Source of the DNA: Paractinoplanes ferrugineus | GTDB taxonomy: Bacteria; Actinomycetota; Actinomycetes; Mycobacteriales; Micromonosporaceae | DNA length: 64,000 bases | Direction of reading: 5' to 3' | NCBI RefSeq assembly: GCF_016862195.1 | Contig: NZ_BOMM01000016.1 | Span: forward strand, 186,001 to 250,000 | Part shown: positions 8,511-17,228 of the stretch, piece by piece | Layout of the letters: every line of letters begins with the position of its first letter | Numbering within the stretch: position 1 is the stretch's first letter | Notes under the pieces: generated by a model | The model's database searches: none | The model's input: the letters and a program-made list of their open reading frames with translations, nothing else | What the model was told of the DNA's origin: nothing | Translations under genes and position numbers: made by a program

Positions 8511-9032
8511 TCACGCTTCGGTGCTCTTCTTGGCGGCGTCGTAGGCGAACTGCAGGAAGTCGGAGGCGGCGGTGGCGGTCAGCACGGTCGCGGCCAGGCG
8601 GGTCAGCCGGGGGGTCAGCACGAGTCCGCCGACGAGTCCGGTGGCCACCCAGACGGCGAGGCAGAACGGGCAGGTGACCAGTTCGCCGATGCCGTGCCGG
8701 ACGCTGCTGCCCCGGTCGCGGACCTCCTCGTTGAGCTCGGCGGCCCCGGCCGGCCCGGCGTAGCTGGTGAACGGTGCCCGCAGCGGGCTCGTGACGGCGT
8801 CCTTGGCGAGCAGGCGGCTGAGCTTGTGGGTGGCGAGTGACAGCAGCACGACGTCACCGGCGGACGGGCGGTCGGGAACGGGACGCCCGGTGATCTTCGT
8901 GGCGGCGGCGAGGGTGGCGGCGAGTCCGCCGAACGCGGTCATCGCGGTCACGTAGCCGTCGAGCGGCCGATGTTCGTGCGGTGCGTAGCCGCGTACGGCC
9001 TGGTTCAGCTTGTCCCGGAGGGTGTCGAGCAT
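8511..9032 (-). CDS. DUF1360 family membrane protein
   Basis: A 173-residue protein with two or three hydrophobic segments and the CPFCLAVWVA motif characteristic of DUF1360 proteins. The frame is open upstream, but the residues before Met at 9032 look non-coding, so I start at MLDTLRDKL. Its function is unknown. It follows the same orientation as the YtxH-like gene, separated by 67 bases. Confidence 0.8.
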   Translation of the reverse strand: MLDTLRDKLNQAVRGYAPHEHRPLDGYVTAMTAFGGLAATLAAATKITGRPVPDRPSAGDVVLLSLATHKLSRLLAKDAVTSPLRAPFTSYAGPAGAAELNEEVRDRGSSVRHGIGELVTCPFCLAVWVATGLVGGLVLTPRLTRLAATVLTATAASDFLQFAYDAAKKSTEA

Positions 9033-9156
9033 GTGCTGCCGTCTACCCCGTTTGCCGCCGTAGTACCTCAGTTGCGCCCCGGCCCCGGGCGGCGGCCCTG
9101 CGCACCGCCCTGCACTGCTCGGCCCCGCCGGCCACGCGCGCGGGCACTCAGCCGTC

Positions 9157-9330
9157 ATGTCCGCCCGGGTGCTCCGCTCCCTCGTCCTGGTCCCGTGGCT
9201 GGTGGCCTGCTCGTGCGGGGGCGAGCAGCACGCCGGAACCGCCGTGCCGGCCCGCGCGCTCGGGCGGCTGTGGATCTTCGCGCTGTTACCGGACCGGCAT
9301 GGTCACCGCACGCACCGTGTCTCTTCCTGA
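9157..9330 (+). CDS. Possible small lipoprotein ORF (57 aa)
   Basis: An ATG at 9157 opens 57 codons. The start (MSARVLRSLVLVPWLVACSC) looks like a short lipoprotein signal with a Cys at residue 18. The remainder is short and without features, there is no clear ribosome site, and the frame contains a rare TTA codon. It lies in the 360-base gap between the DUF1360 gene and the SDR gene. It could equally be chance. Confidence 0.2.
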   Translation: MSARVLRSLVLVPWLVACSCGGEQHAGTAVPARALGRLWIFALLPDRHGHRTHRVSS

Positions 9331-9338
9331 AGGAACCC

Positions 9339-9375
9339 TGTGATCGTCCACGTCACAGTGTGGGACCGCTCCCAC
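9339..9375. promoter_or_regulatory. Two adjacent inverted repeats before the SDR gene
   Basis: TGTGA-N9-TCACA (9339-9357) is followed directly by GTGGGA-N4-TCCCAC (9360-9375), ending 17 bases before the SDR start codon. Either could be a regulator site; the first is not a standard CRP site because its spacer is 9 rather than 6. Confidence 0.3.
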
Positions 9376-9392
9376 GGGGCAAGTTGATCTTC

Positions 9393-10172
9393 ATGGCACG
9401 CGTACTCATCACCGGATCCGGTCAGGGTCTCGGCTTCCTGGCCGGTCAGCTGCTGGCTCAGCAGGGACACCGCGTGGTTCTGCACGCCCGCAACGAGCGG
9501 CGGGCGGCGCAGACCTGCGCGGCGCTGCCGACGGCGGAGGACGTCCTGGTCGGAGACCTGTCGTCGATCGCCGGGATGCGGTCGGTCGCCGAGCAGGCCA
9601 ACGCGAGCGGCCGTTTCGACGCGGTCGTCCACAACGCCGGGGTCGGCTTCGCGGAACGCCGGATCACCACCGAGGACGGCCTCAGCCACGTGTTCGCGAT
9701 CAACGTGCTCGCGCCCTACGTGCTGACCGCGCTGATCACGCCGCCGGACCGGCTCGTCTACCTCTCCTCGGGCATGCACGAGCGCGGCTCGGCCGACCTC
9801 AGCGACCCGCAGTGGCGGCGCCGGTGGTTCTGGCGCGGCCGCAAGGCGTACGCGGACAGCAAGCTCTTCGATGTCCTGCTGGCCTTCGGGGTGGCGCGGG
9901 CCTGGCCGCGGGTGCGGTCCAACGCCCTCGAACCGGGCTGGGTGCCGACCCGGATGGGCGGGCGGGGCGCCACCGACGACCTCCGCCAGGGATACCTGAC
10001 CCAGGCGTGGCTGGCCGTGTCGGACGACCCCGCCACCGACGTCACCGGCGAATACTTCTTCCACCAGCGCCTGCGGGAGCCGGCCCCGGCGGCCCGGGAC
10101 ACCGAGGCGCAGGAGGCTCTGCTGGACTACTGCGCGCAGCTGTCCCGCACCCCGCTGCCGGCCATCGTCTGA
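9393..10172 (+). CDS. Short-chain dehydrogenase/reductase (SDR)
   Basis: A 259-residue classical SDR. The nucleotide-binding Gly motif is GSGQGLG (8-14), NAG is at 81-83, a catalytic Ser is at about 125, and Tyr153-Lys157 form the YxxxK pair. It should be an NAD(P)-dependent oxidoreductase in the cytoplasm; the substrate is unknown. The frame stays open upstream, but homology starts at MARVLITGS at 9393. It appears to be a single-gene unit with two inverted repeats in its upstream DNA. Confidence 0.9.
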   Translation: MARVLITGSGQGLGFLAGQLLAQQGHRVVLHARNERRAAQTCAALPTAEDVLVGDLSSIAGMRSVAEQANASGRFDAVVHNAGVGFAERRITTEDGLSHVFAINVLAPYVLTALITPPDRLVYLSSGMHERGSADLSDPQWRRRWFWRGRKAYADSKLFDVLLAFGVARAWPRVRSNALEPGWVPTRMGGRGATDDLRQGYLTQAWLAVSDDPATDVTGEYFFHQRLREPAPAARDTEAQEALLDYCAQLSRTPLPAIV

Positions 10173-10257
10173 GCGGCCTCCGGTGCGCGGCGGCAGTCTT
10201 GTGCCGTCGACCGGGGGCGGCCGCGCCGTCCGGGTAGCGGTGCGGGTCGGCCCCGTC

Positions 10258-10824
10258 CTACGGGCCGCCCGGGCCGAGGTCGGCGACCGGCGGGAAGCGG
10301 CCGGCCCGGACGTCGTCGTTGGTGCGGCCGCTCGTCACCGACCGCGGATGGTCCTCGGCGTTCCAGCCCGGCACCGCGAACTCGTCGTTCTTGTGCAGCA
10401 GCAACCAGTCGTCGCCACGGGTGCGCTTCAGCACGAAACGGCCGCGCAGCTTCACGCCGTACACGTCGAAGTGCAACTCACCGGCCGCGAGCGACGCCAC
10501 CGGATCGTCGCCCGCCCGCGGTTTCCAGGTGCCGTTGTCCCAGACGATCACGTCGCCGGCGCCGTACCGCCCGGCCGGGAGGACCCCCTCGAAACCGGCG
10601 TAGCCGAGGTCGTGGTCGTCGACGTGATAGGCCCCGCGCCGCGCCTTCGCGTCGAGCGTCGGGCCTTTCGGCACCGCCCAGCTCACCAGCACCCCGCCGA
10701 GCTCGAGGCGGAAATCGTAGTGCAGGCGGCGGGCGCGGTGGCGCTGAACCACGAAGGCCGATTCACGCGTACGGGTGGGGTCGCGGCCCGGCCGGCCGGA
10801 CGCGGGCTGCTCACCTGACGCCAT
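10258..10824 (-). CDS. Stand-alone LigD-type 3'-phosphoesterase domain protein
   Basis: A 188-residue protein consisting almost only of the phosphoesterase (PE) domain found at one end of bacterial LigD. In LigD the domain trims 3' ends during non-homologous end joining. The metal and phosphate ligands are all visible: His29, His35, Asp37 and Arg39 within the HRARRLHYDFRLEL region, and His71 with Tyr75 in HDLGYAGFEG. No ligase, polymerase or Ku gene is next to it. Free-standing PE proteins are known in actinobacteria and archaea. Confidence 0.88.
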   Translation of the reverse strand: MASGEQPASGRPGRDPTRTRESAFVVQRHRARRLHYDFRLELGGVLVSWAVPKGPTLDAKARRGAYHVDDHDLGYAGFEGVLPAGRYGAGDVIVWDNGTWKPRAGDDPVASLAAGELHFDVYGVKLRGRFVLKRTRGDDWLLLHKNDEFAVPGWNAEDHPRSVTSGRTNDDVRAGRFPPVADLGPGGP

Positions 10825-10871
10825 GCTGATCCGAGTACCCCGTCGGAGGCGGTTGCGACCATACGTCGCGA

Positions 10872-11040
10872 GTGAAAGACGTCTTCGCCGCGCTGCCGAT
10901 GATGGCGGTCGCGGTCGACGGCCCGCCGCTGCGGGTCACCGCGACGACCGCCGCCTGTCGCACGTTCGCCGGGCCCGCCGACCCGCTCGAGGCGTTCCCG
11001 GGTTTCCGTCGTGCCGTCGAGCGAGCCTGTCCGACCGGTG
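10872..11040 (+). pseudogene. Possible truncated PAS-domain remnant
   Basis: From a GTG at 10872 the translation (VKDVFAALPMMAVAVDGPPL...) resembles the first 55-60 residues of the PAS domains found at the N-terminus of actinobacterial PP2C phosphatases and sensor kinases. The frame then runs antisense into the HxlR gene with no continuing domain, so I read it as a decayed fragment. The resemblance is by eye only. Confidence 0.35.
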
Positions 11041-11041
11041 A

Positions 11042-11455
11042 TCATGACCTTGGTGGATCTCCCGCACCTGACCTGACCGTGTCGTACGACGCCCGGTTGG
11101 TCAGCACGTCGTCCATGTGGGTCTCGGCCCAGGCCTTGAGACCCCGGACGGTGTCGTGCAGCGACAGGCCCAGAGCGGTCAGCTCGTAGGTCACGGTCAC
11201 CGGCACGGTCGGCACCACGGTGCGGGTGACCAGCCCGTCGCGTTCCAGCGCCCGCAGGGTCTGGGTCAGCATCTTCTGGCTCACCCCGGCCAGCGTGCGG
11301 GCCAGTTCGGAGTAGCGCATCGGGCGCGGCTCGCCGGCACAGTCGCTGCGCAGCGCGGCCAGGGCCAGCGTGACCCACTTGTCGGCGATGCGGTCGAGCA
11401 GCTGACGACTCGGGCATCGGGCGAGGAAAGCGTCGTACTCGGCCTTGTTCACCAT
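11042..11455 (-). CDS. HxlR-family transcriptional regulator
   Basis: A 137-residue regulator with the typical HxlR features: an N-terminal CPSRQLLDRIADKW segment (Cys14 is the usual redox-reactive position in the family), then a winged helix (MRYSELARTLAGVSQKMLTQ, LERDGLVTRTVVPTVPV). It is divergent from the aldo/keto reductase gene, with 77 bases between them, and probably controls it. Members of the family often sense electrophiles or aldehydes; whether this one does is inference. Confidence 0.92.
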   Translation of the reverse strand: MVNKAEYDAFLARCPSRQLLDRIADKWVTLALAALRSDCAGEPRPMRYSELARTLAGVSQKMLTQTLRALERDGLVTRTVVPTVPVTVTYELTALGLSLHDTVRGLKAWAETHMDDVLTNRASYDTVRSGAGDPPRS

Positions 11456-11495
11456 CGAAACCGTCCCCGGGTGCGTTACGAACTTTAAGGTGCCT

Positions 11496-11512
11496 ACTTC
11501 CGGATAGGAAGT
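11496..11512. promoter_or_regulatory. Inverted repeat between HxlR and aldo/keto reductase genes
   Basis: ACTTCC-N5-GGAAGT lies in the short divergent gap, 21 bases before the reductase ATG. It is a good candidate for the HxlR operator. Confidence 0.5.
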
Positions 11513-11532
11513 TACCCCCTGATAGTGGGGTC

Positions 11533-12390
11533 ATGGAACAGAACCTTCCCGGCGGCACCTGGACCCTCGGCGACCTGGCGGTCACCCGCTTCGGCTACGG
11601 CGCCATGCAGCTCGCCGGCCCCTGGGTGATGGGACCGCCGGCCGACCCCGACGAGGCGCTCGCCGTCCTGCGCGCGGCGGTCGAACTCGGCATCACCCAC
11701 ATCGACACCTCCGACGCGTACGGGCCGCACGTCACCAACCAGCTCCTCCGCGCGGCGCTGCACCCCTACCCGGACGCGCTGCACATCGTGACCAAGGTCG
11801 GGGCGAACCGCGACGCGCAGGGCGGCTGGCCCCCGGCGCGCGACCCGGCCGCCCTGCGCGACGCCGTACACCGGAATCTGCGGAATCTCGGCCTGGACGT
11901 GCTGGACGTGGTCAACCTGCGGCTGGGCGACGCCGCCGGGCCGCGGCCCGGCTCGCTCGCCGAGGCCTTCGAGACGCTCGCCGAGCTGCGGCAGCAGGGC
12001 CTGATCCGGCACCTCGGGGTGAGCAACGCGACGGCCGAGCAGGTGGCCGAGGCACGGACGATCGCGCCGATCGTGGGCGTGCAGAACATGTACAACCTCG
12101 CGCACCGCCACGACGACCGGCTGATCGACCAGCTGGCCGCCGACGGCATCGCCTACGTGCCGTTCTTCCCGCTCGGCGGCTTCAGCCCGCTGCAGTCCGA
12201 GACGCTGTCGGCGGTCGCCGAGCGACTGTCCTCGACGCCGATGTCGGTCGCCCTGGCCTGGCTGCTGCGGCGCTCCCCGAACATCCTGCTGATCCCCGGC
12301 ACCTCCTCGACCGCCCACCTGCGCGAGAACGTCGCCGGCGCCGCGGTCACGCTCTCCCCCGACGACCTGGCCGAGCTGGACACCATCTGA
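11533..12390 (+). CDS. Aldo/keto reductase family oxidoreductase
   Basis: A 285-residue TIM-barrel reductase. Asp58 and Tyr63 (HIDTSDAYG) and Lys88 (TKVG) of the catalytic tetrad are present. The usual catalytic His on the next strand is replaced in a VVNLRLGD context, as in some actinobacterial members. The NADPH-binding C-terminal segment (LLIPGTSS) is present. It is divergent from the HxlR regulator and probably a target of it. The role would be reduction of an aldehyde or ketone, substrate unknown. Confidence 0.9.
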   Translation: MEQNLPGGTWTLGDLAVTRFGYGAMQLAGPWVMGPPADPDEALAVLRAAVELGITHIDTSDAYGPHVTNQLLRAALHPYPDALHIVTKVGANRDAQGGWPPARDPAALRDAVHRNLRNLGLDVLDVVNLRLGDAAGPRPGSLAEAFETLAELRQQGLIRHLGVSNATAEQVAEARTIAPIVGVQNMYNLAHRHDDRLIDQLAADGIAYVPFFPLGGFSPLQSETLSAVAERLSSTPMSVALAWLLRRSPNILLIPGTSSTAHLRENVAGAAVTLSPDDLAELDTI

Positions 12391-12391
12391 C

Positions 12392-12432
12392 CACCCGGCC
12401 CGGCCGGTTCGCCGGCCCGGCCGGGCCGGGTG
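12392..12432 (+). terminator. Strong GC hairpin after aldo/keto reductase gene
   Basis: A perfect 12-base-pair outer stem (CACCCGGCCCGG / CCGGGCCGGGTG) encloses an inner CCGG-TTCG-CCGG tetraloop stem. It starts 1 base after the stop codon and lacks a T-tract, as is common in actinomycete terminators. Confidence 0.65.
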
Positions 12433-12479
12433 AACCGCGGGCCCGCGGCGCGGCCGGGGCGGGTGGCACAATCTGCCGC

Positions 12480-15400
12480 GTGCAGATCGGGATACTCGGG
12501 CCGTTCGAGGTTCGCATCGGCGACGGGGTGCTCGCCGACGTGCCGGGGGCCCGGCTGCGCGCGCTGCTGGTGGCCCTCGCCCTGCAGGCCGGGCATCCGG
12601 TCGGCAAGGCGACGCTGATCGACTGGATCTGGGGCCAGAACCCGCCCGCCGACGCCACCAACTCCCTGCACCGACTGGTGTCGCGGCTGCGCAAGGCGTT
12701 GCCGGACGGCGCGATCGAGGGGCAGACCGACGGTTACCGGCTCGCGGTCGGCCCGGACGCCGTCGACGCCGTACGGTTCGAGCGCCTGGCCCGTGATCCT
12801 CGGCGGGCCGGCGAGGCGCTGACCCTGTGGCGCGGGCCGGCCCTGCAGGACGTCGGCCCGCTGGACAGCGAGGCGTTCGACGCGGCCGTCACCCGCCTCG
12901 AGAACCTGCGGCTGAGCGCGCTGGAGGACCGGTTCGCGGCCGAGACCGGCGCCGTCGCCGAGCTGACCGCCCTGGTGGCGGCGCATCCGGTGCGCGAACG
13001 CCTGGTGGCCGCGCTGATCCGGGCCCTCGCCGCGGCCGGCAACGACAGCGAGGCGCTGCTCGTCTACCAGCGCACCCGCGAGGTCCTGGCGGACACGCTC
13101 GGCGTCGATCCGTCGCCGGAGCTGTCGGCGGTGCACGTGGCGCTGCTGCGCGGCGAGCTGAGCCGCCGGGCGACGCCCCGCGCGACGAACCTGCGCGCCG
13201 AGCTGACCAGCTACCTCGGCAAGGAGTCGGACGTGGCGGCGGTCCGCGCGCTGCTGACCGGGCACCGGCTCACCACCCTGATCGGACCGGGCGGCAGCGG
13301 CAAGACGCGGCTGGCCAACGAGACCGCCCGTACCCTGCTCGACGCCGTACCCGACGGGGTCTGGCTGGTCGAGCTGGCCGCCGTCACCGCCGGCGGCGAC
13401 GTGGCGCAGACGACGCTGGCCGCGCTCGGGCAGCGGGACTCACTGCTCGGCGTGGCCCCCGACGCGGAGCCGGTGGACCGGGTGATCGCCGCCATCCGGG
13501 ACCGGGCGGCGCTGCTGATCCTGGACAACTGCGAGCACCTGATCGAGTCGGCGGCGGCGTTCGCCCACCGGGTCCTCGGCGAGTGCCGCCGGCTGCGCAT
13601 CCTCGCCACCAGCCGGGAGCCGCTCGGGATCACCGGTGAGGCACTGTGGACGGTCGAGCCGCTGGCCCTGCCCGGCGAGGACGACGATCCCGCCGGCTCG
13701 CCCGCCGTCCAGCTGCTGCGCGACCGGGCCGGTGCGGTCCGCCCCGACCTGGGTACCGACGTACGCACCATGGCGCGCGTCTGCCGGGCCCTCGACGGGA
13801 TGCCGCTCGCGATCGAGCTCGCCGCCGCCCGGTTGCGCACGATGACGCTCGACCAGCTGGCCAACCGGCTCGACGACCGGTTCCGGCTGCTGACCGGCGG
13901 CAGCCGCACGGCGCTGCCGCGGCACCGCACCCTGCGCGCGGTGATCGACTGGAGCTGGGGGCTGCTCGACGACGCCGAGCGGACGGTGCTGCGCCGCCTG
14001 TCGGTGTTCGCCGGCGGGGCCGGCCTGGACGCCGCCGAGCGGGTGTGCGGCGGGCCCGACGTGCTGGAACTGCTCACCGCCCTGACCGAGAAGTCGCTGG
14101 TGGTCACGGCGGGCGACGGCACGCCGCGCTACCGGATGCTGGGCACGATCAAGGAGTACGCCGCGCAGCGCCTCGACGAGGCCGGGGAGGCCGAATCGGT
14201 GCGGCGGGCGCACCTCGCCTACTTCACCGAGCTGACCGAGACCGCCGAGCCCGGTCTGCGCCGCGCCGAGCAGCTCCGGTGGCTCGTCGTGCTGCGGGCC
14301 GAGCACGACAACATCGCGGCCGCGATGCGGGGCGCGTTCGCCGCCGGTGACGCCGACGGGGCGATCCGGCTGGCCGCCTCGGCCGGGTGGTACTGGTGGC
14401 TGGCCGGGCACAAGGCGGAGGGCAACGAACTGGTGGTGACGGCCGCGGCGCTGCCCGGCGGCACCCCCGGCGTGCACCGGGCCCTGGTCTACACGTTGAT
14501 CGCGCAGTTCCTGTTCGCCGGTCAGTCCGATCAGTACAGCGCGACCGAGTGGATCCACCAGGCGTACGAGATGGCCCGTGACCACCTGGACGCCCACCCG
14601 GCGCTGCGCCTGCTCGCCGCGCTCGACCGCCTGCTGCGGGAACCGGCGGAGCCGGTGACCGTGTGGGAGCCGCTGCTGTCCGACGAGGACCCCTGGGTGC
14701 GCGGACTCGGCCGGCTGCAGCTCGGCAAGATGCGCATCATGCTCGGCGACGGCCGGCCGGAGGCCGACGCGCTGCTGGTGGCGGCGCTCGACGAGGTGCG
14801 CCGCGTCGGCGAACGGTGGACGATCGCATTCGCCCTGGTCGAGCTGGCCGGCCGGATAGCGATGCGGGGCGAGTTCGGCCCCGCCTGCGAGTACTACGAG
14901 GAGGCCATCGCGACCGTCGCCGAGCTCGGCGCCCTCGAGGACATCGTCGGCATGCGGGCCCGGCAGGCCCAGCTCTACCGGCTGCTGGGCGACGAACGGT
15001 CGAGCGCCGCCGCGATGGCCGAGGCGCAGCGGTGCGCGGAGCGGGTCGCCTGGCCGAACGCGCTCGCCGAGCTGGCCCTGGCGCGGGCGGAACTGGCGAT
15101 CACCGGCGACGACCGGGCCCAGGCGCACGAGCACCTCGCCGTCGCCACCGCGATGATGGGCGCGGAGGCCGAGCAGCCCATGGTGCGCGCGTTGATCGAG
15201 ACGCTGCGCGGCTGGGCCGCCGACGACCTCGACGAGGCCCGCGAGCACCGGGTCGCGGCCTACCGGTCGGCCGCCGAGGCGGCGCACCCGCTGCTGGTCG
15301 CCACCGTGCTCGTCGGGATCGCCGACCAGGCGCTGCGCGAGCAGCAGTACGAACGGGCCGCCGAACTGATCGCGGCCGGCATCGCCCTGCGCGGCCTGCC

Positions 15401-15524
15401 CGACCGTTCCCAGCCGGCCGAGGCCCGGATCGCCGAGACGGCCCGGCGCCACCTCGGTACGCGGATCACCGAGGTGGCGCCGGGGCGGTGGCGGGAGCTG
15501 GCCGAGCTCACGCTCGCTTGTTGA
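12480..15524 (+). CDS. AfsR/SARP-like transcriptional regulator with ATPase and TPR regions
   Basis: A 1014-residue multidomain regulator. Residues 1-90 form an OmpR-type winged helix, 95-235 the bacterial transcriptional activator (BTAD) helices, about 255-560 an NB-ARC/STAND-type ATPase with P-loop GPGGSGKT (269-276) and a LLILDNCEH Walker B, and the rest is TPR-like. The layout resembles AfsR and large SARP regulators that activate secondary metabolite genes. GTG start, with a CACAAT -10-like box 7 bases before it (possible leaderless mRNA). No biosynthetic cluster is visible nearby; the convergent DrrAB-type exporter is a plausible target. Its end overlaps that exporter's permease gene by 17 bases. 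Confidence 0.9.
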   Translation: MQIGILGPFEVRIGDGVLADVPGARLRALLVALALQAGHPVGKATLIDWIWGQNPPADATNSLHRLVSRLRKALPDGAIEGQTDGYRLAVGPDAVDAVRFERLARDPRRAGEALTLWRGPALQDVGPLDSEAFDAAVTRLENLRLSALEDRFAAETGAVAELTALVAAHPVRERLVAALIRALAAAGNDSEALLVYQRTREVLADTLGVDPSPELSAVHVALLRGELSRRATPRATNLRAELTSYLGKESDVAAVRALLTGHRLTTLIGPGGSGKTRLANETARTLLDAVPDGVWLVELAAVTAGGDVAQTTLAALGQRDSLLGVAPDAEPVDRVIAAIRDRAALLILDNCEHLIESAAAFAHRVLGECRRLRILATSREPLGITGEALWTVEPLALPGEDDDPAGSPAVQLLRDRAGAVRPDLGTDVRTMARVCRALDGMPLAIELAAARLRTMTLDQLANRLDDRFRLLTGGSRTALPRHRTLRAVIDWSWGLLDDAERTVLRRLSVFAGGAGLDAAERVCGGPDVLELLTALTEKSLVVTAGDGTPRYRMLGTIKEYAAQRLDEAGEAESVRRAHLAYFTELTETAEPGLRRAEQLRWLVVLRAEHDNIAAAMRGAFAAGDADGAIRLAASAGWYWWLAGHKAEGNELVVTAAALPGGTPGVHRALVYTLIAQFLFAGQSDQYSATEWIHQAYEMARDHLDAHPALRLLAALDRLLREPAEPVTVWEPLLSDEDPWVRGLGRLQLGKMRIMLGDGRPEADALLVAALDEVRRVGERWTIAFALVELAGRIAMRGEFGPACEYYEEAIATVAELGALEDIVGMRARQAQLYRLLGDERSSAAAMAEAQRCAERVAWPNALAELALARAELAITGDDRAQAHEHLAVATAMMGAEAEQPMVRALIETLRGWAADDLDEAREHRVAAYRSAAEAAHPLLVATVLVGIADQALREQQYERAAELIAAGIALRGLPDRSQPAEARIAETARRHLGTRITEVAPGRWRELAELTLAC

Positions 15525-16254
15525 ACGTGCGGATCGCCCACAGGTAGCCGACCAGGGCGATCCCGACGCACCACGCGATCGCGGTGACGGTGTCGCCGGT
15601 GTGCGGGGTGCCGGCGAACAGCCCGCGCATGGTCTCGATGATCGGGGTGAAGGGCTGATATTCGGCGAACTGCCGGACGCCGGGGCCCATCTTGTCGGCC
15701 GGGACGATCGCGCTGCTGAAGAACGGCAGCATGACCAGCGGTACGGCGGCCATGCCGGCCGACTCCGGTGACTTCGCGGCCAGGCCCAGGGCCACCGTGA
15801 GCCACGTCGCCGCGAAGCTGAGCAGCACGATCACGCCGAGCACCCCGAGCCACTGGGCGAAATCGGCGGCCGGGCGGAAACCCAGCGCGAACGCCGTGCC
15901 GATGATGGCCGCGACCGCGACCAGGTTGGTGAACATGCTCGCGGCGACGTGCCCGGTCAGCACCGCCCCGCGGGAGACGTCCATGACCTTGAACCGGTTG
16001 ATGATGCCCTTGGTCATGTCGGCGTTGACCGCGGTCGCGGTGGAGCCCAGCCCGTAGCAGACGGCCAGCAGGATCAGGCCGGGCGTCGCGTAGTCGACGT
16101 AGTCGACGCCGACGCTGAACGCGTCCCCGAGCATGTACACGAACATCAGCATGATGATCACCGGGAGCAGGACCCCGTTGAACACCGAGACCGGGTTGCG
16201 GACCGTGTGCTTGTAGTTGCGGCGCAACATGATCGCCGAATCGCCGAGACTCAT
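15508..16254 (-). CDS. DrrB-type ABC-2 transporter permease
   Basis: A 248-residue ABC-2 membrane subunit with an N-terminal cytoplasmic RRNYKHTVRNPVSV segment and six hydrophobic helices, including the family's GLGSTATAVNADMTKGIINRFKVM coupling region in the middle. The frame extends upstream, but Met at 16254 overlaps the stop of the ATPase gene (ATGA) and fits the family. Related DrrB proteins export hydrophobic drugs or lipids with a DrrA ATPase. Its 3' end overlaps the convergent AfsR-like gene. Confidence 0.92.
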   Translation of the reverse strand: MSLGDSAIMLRRNYKHTVRNPVSVFNGVLLPVIIMLMFVYMLGDAFSVGVDYVDYATPGLILLAVCYGLGSTATAVNADMTKGIINRFKVMDVSRGAVLTGHVAASMFTNLVAVAAIIGTAFALGFRPAADFAQWLGVLGVIVLLSFAATWLTVALGLAAKSPESAGMAAVPLVMLPFFSSAIVPADKMGPGVRQFAEYQPFTPIIETMRGLFAGTPHTGDTVTAIAWCVGIALVGYLWAIRTFNKRA

Positions 16255-17183
16255 TTCGCCACTACCTCCGAGTTGGGCCGGCCGGTGAGGGCCAGGAAGA
16301 CGTCGTCCAGGTCCGGGGTGCGCACCGAGAACTCGGCCGCCTCGACCCGGTGGTCGTGAAGCTGGTTGAGCAGGTCGCGCAGCGACTCGGTGCCGCCGTC
16401 GCCGGGCACCGCGAGGGACAGGTCGTCGTCGTCGCGGGTGGCGCCGGGCAGGATCCGCGCCGCGTCGTCGAGCTCGCGGACGCCGGCGAAGCGGAGCCGG
16501 ACGTGCGCGCCGGGGATCCGGCGCTTGAGTTCGGCGGAGGTGCCCTCGGCCACCAGCCGGCCCTGGTCGAGCACGGCGATCCGGTCGGCGAGCTGGTCGG
16601 CCTCGTCCAGGTACTGGGTGGTGAGGAAGATCGTCACCCCGCCCGCCACCAGCTCGCGGATGATGTCCCACATCGTCCGGCGGCTGCGCGGGTCGAGCCC
16701 GGTGGTCGGCTCGTCCAGGAAGATGATCCGCGGGTCGCCGATCAGGGTCATCGCCAGGTCGAGTTTGCGGCGCATGCCACCGGAATAGGTGGCCACCGAC
16801 GTGCGGGCGGCCTCGGTCAGGTCGAACCGCGCCAGGAGTCCGGCGACCACCCGGTGGTCGGCCCGGCGCAGGTCGGCCATCAGCTCCAGGTTCTCCTGCC
16901 CGGTCAGCAGCTCGTCGACGGCGGCGAACTGCCCGGTCACGCCGATCGCCGAGCGGGCCGCCCGGGGGTCGGTGCGCACGTCGTGCCCGGCGACCCGGAC
17001 CGTGCCGCTGTCCGCCGTCAGCAGCGTGCTCAGCACGTTGACGGTGGTCGTCTTGCCCGCCCCGTTCGGGCCGAGCAGCGAGAAGATGGTGCCGGTCGCC
17101 ACTTCGAGATCGATGCCATCGAGTACGGTCTTGTCCCCGAACGCCTTACGCAGCCCGGAAACCTCTATCGCGGTGCTCCTCAT
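16251..17183 (-). CDS. DrrA-type ABC transporter ATPase
   Basis: A 310-residue daunorubicin-resistance-type ATPase. Walker A is GPNGAGKTT (38-46), the signature is YSGGMRRKLDLA, Walker B ends FLDEPTTGLD, and the C-terminal DUF4162-type domain ends in DLDDVFLALTG. It pairs with the DrrB-type permease encoded next (4-base overlap) as an exporter. I start at Met 17183; the frame is open upstream but without homology. It is divergent from the pmt gene, with an inverted repeat in the gap. Confidence 0.93.
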   Translation of the reverse strand: MRSTAIEVSGLRKAFGDKTVLDGIDLEVATGTIFSLLGPNGAGKTTTVNVLSTLLTADSGTVRVAGHDVRTDPRAARSAIGVTGQFAAVDELLTGQENLELMADLRRADHRVVAGLLARFDLTEAARTSVATYSGGMRRKLDLAMTLIGDPRIIFLDEPTTGLDPRSRRTMWDIIRELVAGGVTIFLTTQYLDEADQLADRIAVLDQGRLVAEGTSAELKRRIPGAHVRLRFAGVRELDDAARILPGATRDDDDLSLAVPGDGGTESLRDLLNQLHDHRVEAAEFSVRTPDLDDVFLALTGRPNSEVVAK

Positions 17184-17207
17184 GCCGGAAACGATCGCGG
17201 TCCGCCC

Positions 17208-17223
17208 TGTCACCGGTCTGACA
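17208..17223. promoter_or_regulatory. Inverted repeat in the drrA-like/pmt divergent gap
   Basis: TGTCA-CCGGTC-TGACA, a perfect repeat with 5-base arms, ends 6 bases before the -35 box of the pmt promoter and lies 24 bases upstream of the exporter ATPase start. Its regulator is not obvious from the neighbours. Confidence 0.4.
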
Positions 17224-17228
17224 CGCTC

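Noticed and set aside
9339..9357. CRP-like site TGTGA-N9-TCACA
   Set aside because: The spacer is 9, not the 6 of CRP-family sites, so I list it only as an inverted repeat.
13440..15452. 670-codon open frame antisense to the AfsR-like gene
   Set aside because: The translation is low-complexity Gly/Arg/His and lacks any motif, while the plus strand has continuous domain matches.
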